The notes beneath the pieces were generated by a model. The model saw only the letters and a program-made list of their open reading frames with translations, had not been told where the DNA came from and did no database searches. Made by a program: the position numbers and the translations under genes. Of a stretch of 6,484 nucleotides of DNA, positions 1 to 4,851 are shown in pieces. Each line of letters begins with the position of its first letter. Position 1 is the first letter of the stretch. This DNA is from Clostridiales bacterium (GTDB taxonomy: Bacteria; Bacillota_A; Clostridia; Christensenellales; Borkfalkiaceae), in contig SVHQ01000103.1 in assembly GCA_015055785.1 (NCBI GenBank), positions 1 through 6,484 of the forward strand. Direction: 5' to 3'.

Positions 1-578
1 TCATCTTCTTTGCGTGATGTTATCAAATCTTTTAGCGTAACTGCGCCAATGTATTGATTATCGTTATTTATAACATACAACGTGAAAATATTGTCGCATT
101 CTCCGGCTTTACGTATCATTTCCGCCATAGCCGTTTTGATGGACGGCGTATTCAAAATTGATATGTAGTTATCCGTCATATAACTGCCAAGCATTTCTTC
201 GCTGTAAGAATCTATCTTTTTTATTGACTCTTGCGCGTCTTCTTCCATTAAGTCGATAAGTTTATCCTTATCGTCCTCGTCAAGCTTGTTTAGCATGTCC
301 ACAGCGTCGTCGGAGTGCATACACTCCAACAAATCCGCCGCGTATTCAGGGGATAATTCTTTTATATAATCTTCTACATACTCATAAAAAGAAAATATTT
401 CCGCCGTTTTTTCAAGCCCCAACACGGAATAAATATACAATCTTTTTTCCGTCGCCGTTTGCTCCAAAGCATCGGCAATGTCGCTAAAATGATAGTTTTC
501 CAACCTTTCCAAAATTTCTTGCTTGGAAAGATCAGCTTGAATTACTTGCAGTAATTCGCCTTGATAAATTTTTTGCAT
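1..578 (-). CDS. mgtE: MgtE-type magnesium channel/transporter, N-terminal part (runs off left edge)
   Basis: The 192 visible codons begin MQKIYQGELLQV and read without a stop to the window edge. MgtE proteins are dimeric Mg2+ channels of the inner membrane; the cytoplasmic N domain and CBS pair bind Mg2+ and close the pore when Mg2+ is plentiful. Residues about 20-130 look like the acidic helical MgtE N domain (FSDIADALEQ at 31-40, SPEYAADLLECMHSDDAVDM at 76-95, then an acid-rich run near 100-115). From about 130 (GSYMTDNYISIL, later YVINNDNQYIGAVTLKDL) it reads as the first CBS domain. The second CBS domain and the membrane part lie outside the window. The start is set by AAAGGAGG at 585-592, six bases ahead of the ATG. 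It is the last visible gene of the minus-strand operon and sits behind an unusual structured leader with an overlapping upstream ORF. The family call is firm; whether the gene is intact outside the window is unknown. Confidence 0.93.
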   Translation of the reverse strand, partial: MQKIYQGELLQVIQADLSKQEILERLENYHFSDIADALEQTATEKRLYIYSVLGLEKTAEIFSFYEYVEDYIKELSPEYAADLLECMHSDDAVDMLNKLDEDDKDKLIDLMEEDAQESIKKIDSYSEEMLGSYMTDNYISILNTPSIKTAMAEMIRKAGECDNIFTLYVINNDNQYIGAVTLKDLITSRKED

Positions 579-648
579 AATGCGCCTCCTTTTGATTTAA
601 TGGATTTTTTAATTTCAGAGATAGATTATAATTACTGCCGCCGTCCAT
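532..648 (-). CDS. 38-aa upstream ORF / leader peptide overlapping the mgtE start
   Basis: This short ORF lies between the MgtC-family gene and mgtE, in a different frame from mgtE, and ends 44 bases inside mgtE. The peptide starts MDGGSNYNLSLKLKNPLNQK and ends RRITASNSS. It is polar, with no signal peptide or membrane segment, and I recognise no family. The case for translation is its ribosome-binding site at 652-662, which matches the complement of the 16S rRNA tail (AAGGAGGTGAT) over 11 bases, with 7 bases between GGAGG and the ATG; it is the best site in the window. Its start codon lies in a 12-bp stem, and its coding sequence runs through the mgtE ribosome-binding site and start codon, so ribosomes on it must affect mgtE initiation, by opening the structure or by blocking the site. 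A role as a cis-acting leader rather than a working protein is inference. It does not show the acidic/proline-rich start of enterobacterial mgtA and mgtC leader peptides. Confidence 0.6.
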   Translation of the reverse strand: MDGGSNYNLSLKLKNPLNQKEAHYAKNLSRRITASNSS

Positions 649-672
649 TAAATCACCTCCTTTGCATTATGC
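575..672 (-). promoter_or_regulatory. Nested inverted-repeat RNA element enclosing two ribosome-binding sites and the mgtE start codon
   Basis: Read along the mRNA, the element is GCATAATGC (672-664), AAAGGAGG (663-656), TGATTTAATGGA (655-644), a 39-nt loop, TCCATTAAATCA (604-593), AAAGGAGG (592-585), C, GCATTATGC (583-575). The 9-nt outer arms and the 12-nt inner arms are perfect reverse complements, nested in the right order for one hairpin. Both Shine-Dalgarno 8-mers are identical and face each other in the internal loop. The uORF start codon (648-646) is in the inner stem and the mgtE start codon (578-576) in the outer stem. This is the geometry of a translational switch or attenuator. 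No M-box-like magnesium riboswitch is evident, so this may be the local control point for mgtE. The pairing is directly visible; the regulatory role and the signal sensed are inference. Confidence 0.65.
652..662 (-). promoter_or_regulatory. Full-length Shine-Dalgarno site of the upstream ORF
   Basis: AAGGAGGTGAT on the minus strand matches the anti-Shine-Dalgarno complement over 11 consecutive bases and stands seven bases (from GGAGG) ahead of the ATG at 648. It fixes the start of the 38-codon ORF and is the main reason to believe that this ORF is translated. Its last four bases also form the beginning of the inner stem of the structured element. Confidence 0.75.
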
Positions 673-691
673 TTTTATTTTACAAGTTTTT

Positions 692-1411
692 TTACAGCCA
701 CATTTCCTCTATGTGGTAAATATACTCCAAACTGCGTAACGCTTCGATAATTTCCGTATGCGTCTTATATTTCTTTAATTCTTGACTGCTGATGGAAATT
801 GCTATCGAATAAACGCTCAATCCAGAATTTGCGTAAGCGGGATTTGCTTCAATATCGTCAATTTTCAAACCCAAACGCCGTATCGTGCTAACAAAGTTTT
901 GCAAATAACTACTGTTTTTTAATTCCAAATGTATTTCAAAATGGTTAGAACGATTTTTCAAATAACGTTCCAACGAAGGGAAAAAAGCCAAACAACATAA
1001 AAGTACGATAAAAGAAATTAAAGTAATGGTATAATATCCAGCACCGATAGTAAGCCCGATAATTGCACAAGTCCAAAGCCCTACGGCGGTAGTTAAACCG
1101 CGTATTTGACTGCGTGAACTTACCAAGAGCGAATGCACGCTGATTACCGCAACACCTATAATTCCGGCACAAGAAAGAATAAACAATCCCGATTGTGTAT
1201 TTGCCGTTAAATGCTTATCTAAAAGCATTGTAACAGTCATTGCCAAAGATACGAGAATAAACGTGCGAAGTCCTGCCGAATGTCGTTTGCTCGACCGTTC
1301 GTAACCGATAATAGCCGAAAGGATAACGGATAGCGAAATTCTAAATAACACGCTCCAACCGTTTAAGTTTTGCGACCATTCGCCTAAAATTTTTGCAATG
1401 GGATCTATCAT
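692..1411 (-). CDS. MgtC/SapB-family inner-membrane protein with C-terminal ACT-like domain
   Basis: This 239-residue protein is an MgtC/SapB-family membrane protein. Members are linked to growth at low Mg2+, to membrane-potential and pH homeostasis, and in Salmonella MgtC to inhibition of the F-ATPase; they are not thought to carry Mg2+ themselves. The N-terminal half has about five hydrophobic segments and family motifs: IIGYERS at 34-40, AGLRTFILVSL at 46-56 and RGLTTAVGLWTCAIIGL at 104-120 followed by TIGAG. Residues about 157-239 resemble the soluble ACT-like tail of longer members. The segment before RGLTTA is divergent: where the family usually has RxAAQxxSGIGFLGAG, this protein has CAGIIGVAVISVHS (81-94). 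The start overlaps the stop of the antiporter gene as ATGA (1408-1411), with GGGAGG just upstream inside that gene, so the two are probably translationally coupled. mgtE follows after the uORF/hairpin leader. The family is clear; the exact role is not. Confidence 0.88.
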   Translation of the reverse strand: MIDPIAKILGEWSQNLNGWSVLFRISLSVILSAIIGYERSSKRHSAGLRTFILVSLAMTVTMLLDKHLTANTQSGLFILSCAGIIGVAVISVHSLLVSSRSQIRGLTTAVGLWTCAIIGLTIGAGYYTITLISFIVLLCCLAFFPSLERYLKNRSNHFEIHLELKNSSYLQNFVSTIRRLGLKIDDIEANPAYANSGLSVYSIAISISSQELKKYKTHTEIIEALRSLEYIYHIEEMWL

Positions 1412-2862
1412 AATTGTTTCCCTCCCGATAAGTGATGGTGTCGTTTTACAGATAAAGAATGTAGGTGTTCTTCCGCTGCTTCCGTAAATGCGCTTTCTTC
1501 TTCATTGATAGGCTCTTGCGCCAGCTCTAACTGAATTTTTTGTATGCGCTCTATCAATAATTCCAACGAATTTTTTGCGTTCCCGTCCGCGCTTTGTTCT
1601 TCCAATGGTACGATTTCTTCTAATTTTGTCGAATAGGATTTGGATAAATACAAAGATAATTTCGCGCAGGCAGGCCCGATCAATTCGTATAGCACGCTCG
1701 ACGCCAAAATAACCGTTTGCAAAGCGTTTCCCGATTCGCCGCCCAGCGTTCGCGCGCCGATTGCCGCAAGACCGATTGCAACCCCCGCTTGCGGTATCAA
1801 TGCCAATCCGAAATAATTACGCGTTTCCTTTGGCTTTTTAACGGATAAACAGCCGAAGAACGCGCCCGCATATTTCCCTAATATTCGCACAATGAAATAC
1901 AATACACCGATAAGCAGCAACGGTACGCCGCCGATTGCACCCGACGGTTTTATGAGTGCGTTCAAATCGAACGACAATCCCGAACGCACGAAGAATAAAA
2001 GTAATATCGGCGGACTGAAATAATTGAGTTGTTTGAATAGTTTATCGTCGTCTGTTACGTTAATATATACAGTTCCCATAGACATACAGCCAAGCAACGG
2101 CGATACGTCCATAGCCGCACAAATACCGCAAAAAGCGAATAATAATGCTATGGCTATAATTAAGCGATTATCGGTAGAGCGTTTTTTCTGTATAAACAAT
2201 TTCATCAACAGCCCGAAAACGCCCCCCAAAGCAAGTACGCCGAGATTTTTTAATATGGGAAGAATTATATCCCAAATTCCAAGCGCCGCCCCCGTCGAAG
2301 AAGAAACAGCGACGGAAATCGCAATACTGTACGCCAATAACGCCACAATATCGTCATAAGCAACCACTTGTAACAACGTATCGACAAAATCGCCTTTCGC
2401 TTGTGTTTGTCGTATCGTCATCATCGTGGACGCAGGCGCAGTCGCAGAGGCAAGAGCCGCCAACACAATGGAAAACGCAAGATTTAAGCGCAATATCCAA
2501 AATGTAAGAATAAACATGAAAAGCGATGCCGTCAACGCTTCGGCAAGAGTAATAATTACGACTTTTCCAGCATTATTTTTCAGTTTTGAAAATTTGAAAA
2601 ATTCTCCTGTACTGAACGCAATAAACGCAAGAGCTATATCCGCAAGAAATTCCGTTCCTGTTATAATCGTTTGTGGAATTAAATTCAAACAAAACGGACC
2701 GATAAGAATACCCGTAACGATATATGCGGTTACGTTGGGTAACTTTAATTTTTTTGTAATACGCGTCATTAAAAAACCGCAAAGCAGCATAATGGCGATT
2801 GCAATAATGATAACCGCGACAGGCGATTGTTTTTGTAATTTATCATAAAAGTTATTCAACAT
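1408..2862 (-). CDS. CPA2-type cation:proton antiporter (Na+/H+ exchanger domain, no TrkA domain)
   Basis: The 484-residue product has about a dozen hydrophobic segments and reads as a monovalent cation:proton antiporter of the CPA2 superfamily (Na_H_Exchanger fold), exchanging K+ or Na+ for H+ across the cytoplasmic membrane. Recognisable features are LKLPNVTAYIVTGILIGPF (39-57), the unwound-helix region SATAPASTMMTIRQTQAKGD (139-158), the paired aspartates of VVAYDDIVALLAY (D170, D171), matching the ion-binding site of the family, and GLALIPQAGVAIGLA (352-366). After about residue 405 the protein is soluble: a 75-residue acidic helical tail ending in a KRHHHLSGG segment. There is no TrkA-N/RCK domain of the KefB/KefC kind, so glutathione or nucleotide gating is not expected. 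Translation is coupled on both sides: the upstream gene's stop lies one base ahead of the ATG, with its GGAGAGG site inside that gene, and the stop overlaps the MgtC start. The transported cation cannot be told from sequence. Confidence 0.9.
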   Translation of the reverse strand: MLNNFYDKLQKQSPVAVIIIAIAIMLLCGFLMTRITKKLKLPNVTAYIVTGILIGPFCLNLIPQTIITGTEFLADIALAFIAFSTGEFFKFSKLKNNAGKVVIITLAEALTASLFMFILTFWILRLNLAFSIVLAALASATAPASTMMTIRQTQAKGDFVDTLLQVVAYDDIVALLAYSIAISVAVSSSTGAALGIWDIILPILKNLGVLALGGVFGLLMKLFIQKKRSTDNRLIIAIALLFAFCGICAAMDVSPLLGCMSMGTVYINVTDDDKLFKQLNYFSPPILLLFFVRSGLSFDLNALIKPSGAIGGVPLLLIGVLYFIVRILGKYAGAFFGCLSVKKPKETRNYFGLALIPQAGVAIGLAAIGARTLGGESGNALQTVILASSVLYELIGPACAKLSLYLSKSYSTKLEEIVPLEEQSADGNAKNSLELLIERIQKIQLELAQEPINEEESAFTEAAEEHLHSLSVKRHHHLSGGKQL

Positions 2863-2863
2863 T

Positions 2864-3307
2864 TCAAAATCCTCTCCAAAAATGATATGCCGCTATGTTT
2901 TCATAAGCAATCAAGAAAATATACGTAATACAAACCAAACCGCCGACAAAACTTGCACAAACGATATACATTAGTTTCAAAATATTTTTATCGTTGCTCA
3001 ATTTCCACGCGTCAAACTTCAAAACGAAAAAAACGGACGCCGCAACAATCATAAGAATATGGATCGTATTTGAAATCGTATGCAGTTGTATGTAATCGTC
3101 GGCAATCAGAAATAACAAACCTAAAAGAAATAGAGTAAGATTTACAGGTAAAAGCCATTTTTTACTTTTTCTTTTGACCGTAGTAACAATCACATTTGCA
3201 CAAAACGAATTATCTTGTGTAGAATATCCTATTTGTAAACCGTCGTCATTTGATTTAGGAAAAAAACGTGTAAAATTACACTTAAAAATCGACCAAAGAA
3301 AATTCAT
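2864..3307 (-). CDS. Uncharacterised three-helix membrane protein, first gene of the operon
   Basis: I do not recognise this 147-residue protein. It has a 50-residue N-terminal region with a basic stretch (KRKSKK, 45-50) followed by three hydrophobic helices at about 51-69, 79-98 and 111-134, and a short aromatic tail YHFWRGF. No catalytic motif is evident. I chose the ATG at 3307 because AAAGGAG lies nine bases before it; the frame stays open to a TTG at 3331, but that would put the ribosome-binding site inside the gene and has none of its own. It is the promoter-proximal gene and its stop is one base from the antiporter ATG, so it is probably made together with the antiporter and could be an accessory subunit or stabiliser. 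That role is a guess from position only. Confidence 0.75.
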   Translation of the reverse strand: MNFLWSIFKCNFTRFFPKSNDDGLQIGYSTQDNSFCANVIVTTVKRKSKKWLLPVNLTLFLLGLLFLIADDYIQLHTISNTIHILMIVAASVFFVLKFDAWKLSNDKNILKLMYIVCASFVGGLVCITYIFLIAYENIAAYHFWRGF

Positions 3308-3325
3308 ATCTATTCGCTCCTTTAC

Positions 3326-3354
3326 TTGCAATTTATTTCTATATATGATATACT
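3326..3354 (+). promoter_or_regulatory. Probable lysR promoter, overlapping the operon promoter
   Basis: TTGCAA (3326-3331) and TATACT (3349-3354) are separated by 17 bases on the plus strand. The -10 box is one mismatch from consensus; the -35 box is weaker (four of six). The two opposed promoters share bases at 3349-3350, so polymerases could not occupy both at once. The expected start near 3361 lies at the left edge of the dyad, which fits autoregulation of lysR, the usual behaviour of this regulator family. Confidence 0.5.
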
Positions 3355-3373
3355 AAAAACGTCATAAAGTCAA
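3345..3373 (-). promoter_or_regulatory. Sigma-A-type promoter of the ion-homeostasis operon
   Basis: On the minus strand TTGACT (3373-3368) is followed after exactly 17 bases by TATCAT (3350-3345), one mismatch from consensus in each box. Transcription would start near 3338, about 30 bases ahead of the first start codon at 3307. The -35 box lies inside the spacer of the LysR-type dyad, so the bound regulator should compete with RNA polymerase here or touch it directly. Confidence 0.72.
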
Positions 3374-3380
3374 GTTATGA
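3362..3380. promoter_or_regulatory. Candidate LysR-type operator, TCATAA-N7-TTATGA
   Basis: A perfect 6-bp inverted repeat with a 7-bp spacer lies between the divergent genes. It contains the T-N11-A pattern with dyad symmetry (T at 3365, A at 3377) typical of LysR-type binding sites. It covers the operon's -35 box and lies just after the expected lysR start, so binding could repress both, unless an inducer changes DNA bending. Assignment to the adjacent regulator is inference from position and form. Confidence 0.55.
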
Positions 3381-3427
3381 TTTTTTTGGTTTCAATAAAA
3401 ATAATTTATACAAAGGAGTATATAGTT

Positions 3428-4324
3428 ATGTTGGACGTAAAGTTAGAAACGTTGCTCGTCGTTGCCGACTGCAAAAATTTCACGAAAGCTGCGGAAATTT
3501 TATCGCTTACCCAACCTGCGGTAAGCAATCATATCAATCAACTTGAAAAAGAATGTAACGCAAAACTTTTCTTTCGTGGGAAAGGTGATTTTAGGCTTAC
3601 ACAAGAAGGAAAAATCGCCGTTACGTATGCACGACGATTGAAAGCGTTACACGATAAAATGCTTGTAAAAATCGCAGACGAACAACGACACGTATCAAGA
3701 TTCCGTATCGGCATTACGCATACTTCCGAAAATAATTCCATCACGGAAATTTTGGCGAAATACGCAAACGAATATCCTCATATTACTATAACAATTCTCA
3801 CGGATACCATAAATAATCTTTATGATATGCTTGAAAATTATGAGCTGGATATTGCGATTGTAGAAGGGAAACGATTATCCCAAAAGTTAAACTATTTTAT
3901 GCTTGATACCGACTATCTCGTATGCGTTTTGAATAACGAGAATCCTTTATCCAAACAATCTATGGTTACGATAAACGAATTGAAAAAAGAAAATATGATT
4001 TTGCGTTTACCTTCCTCCGCGACAAGACAGTTGTTTGAATCGACGCTCGTCAGTATTAACGAAAACATAGAAAATTTCAACGTTTCGCTGGAAGTTGATA
4101 ATGTTGCGACGATTAAAGAGCTTGTCCGAAAGGATCTCGGCGTTTCTATTCTCCCCAAAAGCGCTTGCATAAGCGAAGTTAAAAAAGGAAAATTGACTAT
4201 TCTGCCTATTGAAAATTTAAGTATGATGCGCGAAATGAATATCGCATACAACAAAGATTTTACACACGTAGAAGTATTAAAAGACATTGTACAATTATAC
4301 CAACGTATCGCACACAGAAATTAA
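3428..4324 (+). CDS. LysR-type transcriptional regulator
   Basis: This 298-residue protein has the normal length and layout of a LysR-type regulator. A winged helix-turn-helix fills residues 1-65 (FTKAAEILSLTQPAVSNHIN at 18-37, LEKECNAKLFFR at 39-50, LTQEGK at 57-62), a linker helix follows, and a periplasmic-binding-protein-like effector domain spans about 88-290 (ELDIAIVEGK, VRKDLGVSILPKSA). I placed the start at 3428 because AAAGGAG lies eight bases before this ATG; an in-frame ATG at 3377 has no such site and would add 17 residues of unlikely sequence. It is transcribed away from the transporter operon and a LysR-box-like dyad lies between them, so it most probably controls that operon and itself. 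The effector is unknown. An intrinsic terminator follows about 40 bases after the stop. Confidence 0.92.
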   Translation: MLDVKLETLLVVADCKNFTKAAEILSLTQPAVSNHINQLEKECNAKLFFRGKGDFRLTQEGKIAVTYARRLKALHDKMLVKIADEQRHVSRFRIGITHTSENNSITEILAKYANEYPHITITILTDTINNLYDMLENYELDIAIVEGKRLSQKLNYFMLDTDYLVCVLNNENPLSKQSMVTINELKKENMILRLPSSATRQLFESTLVSINENIENFNVSLEVDNVATIKELVRKDLGVSILPKSACISEVKKGKLTILPIENLSMMREMNIAYNKDFTHVEVLKDIVQLYQRIAHRN

Positions 4325-4326
4325 AG

Positions 4327-4467
4327 CTATTTTGTTTCATAATATTTGCTTATTTGCATTTCTAATACCGCCAACAGGCTTTCGAGCTTGTCAGGCGGTA
4401 TTTCTTTTATATCGGGAACGCCGTTTATGAATATTTTTAATCCTAATTCGTTTTCTATTTCTATCAT
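4327..4467 (-). CDS. Small 46-aa protein of unknown function, convergent with lysR
   Basis: A short minus-strand ORF starts at the ATG at 4467 behind a strong AGGAGG site seven bases away and stops three bases after the lysR stop codon. The product begins MIEIENELGLKIFINGVPD and continues with a predicted amphipathic helix (PPDKLESLLAVLEMQISKYY). It looks like a genuine small soluble protein: balanced composition, good start signal, no low-complexity runs. I cannot name a family; short proteins of this flavour are common beside recombinase genes in Firmicute mobile elements, which is only an impression. Unusually, the coding sequence contains the lysR terminator on the opposite strand, so its own mRNA would fold the same stem. 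No convincing promoter was seen upstream. Confidence 0.55.
   Translation of the reverse strand: MIEIENELGLKIFINGVPDIKEIPPDKLESLLAVLEMQISKYYETK
4364..4409 (+). terminator. Intrinsic terminator of lysR with UUCG tetraloop
   Basis: AATACCGCC (4364-4372) pairs perfectly with GGCGGTATT (4394-4402). Inside it ACAGGCT (4374-4380) pairs with AGCTTGT (4385-4391), with one G-U pair, closed by a TTCG loop. A T-rich tract (TATTTCTTTTAT) runs from the 3' arm. It is about 40 bases after the lysR stop. On the minus strand the stem is followed by ATTAGAAATG, not T-rich, so it should act on plus-strand transcripts only. It lies entirely within the convergent small gene. Confidence 0.72.
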
Positions 4468-4581
4468 ATAAAAACCTCCTCACTTATAAGCCACGAGAAA
4501 GTCGATTTTTCAAGGTGGTTTGTAAAAATTGTAGATAAACTTGGGATAAAACGCTAAATTTGAGTATCAAAAACCGTCTGC

Positions 4582-4660
4582 GCAGTCAAGGGGAAAAATA
4601 TTTTGTTGGTATTTCAAACATTACGCCATCACAAAATTTTTTTCCTTTTTCCTTGACTGC
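4582..4660. repeat. Imperfect long hairpin GCAGTCAAGG...CCTTGACTGC
   Basis: The outer 10 bases at 4582-4591 and 4651-4660 are perfect reverse complements. Inside, GGAAAAA (4592-4598) can pair with TTTTTCC (4639-4645) across a five-T bulge, and TTTTGT (4601-4606) with ACAAAA (4631-4636). The loop is 24 bases. The stem is mostly A+T apart from its base. It may be a terminator-like or recombination-site structure; its role is unknown. Confidence 0.6.
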
Positions 4661-4688
4661 TTGCCGCTTTTCGATTTTTTGGTTTTGT

Positions 4689-4713
4689 GAAAATTTTTTG
4701 CGAAAAAATTTTC
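4689..4713. repeat. Perfect 11-bp AT-rich palindrome with 3-base loop
   Basis: GAAAATTTTTT, GCG, AAAAAATTTTC forms a perfect inverted repeat with a three-base centre. It can extrude as a hairpin on either strand and ends in ttccctta with no long T run, so it is not a convincing terminator. It lies about 140 bases ahead of the recombinase gene, between the arms of the 14-bp inverted repeat. Confidence 0.6.
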
Positions 4714-4851
4714 CCTTATTTCGTTCAAACTTTGGGTAAAGTTTGGGTAGCGGATAGGCCTTGTTTGTCCGTTGTATATCCCAAGTTTATTCCCTTTTGA
4801 ATGGGAAAATCTTAAAATAGAAATAGAATAAAATTCGGAGGTAGAAACCAA

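Larger units (their letters stand above)
4535..4790. repeat. 14-bp perfect inverted repeat flanking the recombinase upstream region
   Basis: ATAAACTTGGGATA (4535-4548) recurs as its exact reverse complement at 4777-4790, 228 bases away. A chance match of this length within a 400-bp gene-free stretch is unlikely. The arms enclose the two hairpins listed separately and a short direct repeat TTTGGGTA (4731-4738 and 4742-4749, 11-base period). They could be recombinase or accessory binding sites, or the base stem of a long transcript structure. Confidence 0.6.

Noticed and set aside
579..691. M-box magnesium riboswitch ahead of mgtE
   Set aside because: The junction is too short and carries a translated-looking ORF with simple nested stems; the conserved multi-helix M-box core and a terminator are not visible.
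2024..2359. 111-codon plus-strand ORF, and a similar one at 2426-2848
   Set aside because: Both are antisense to the antiporter, whose membrane helices and motifs fit the minus strand far better; neither has a ribosome-binding site.
3377..3427. Longer lysR start at 3377
   Set aside because: It has no ribosome-binding site, adds 17 hydrophobic residues ahead of a normal LysR N terminus and lies near the operator; AAAGGAG fits 3428.
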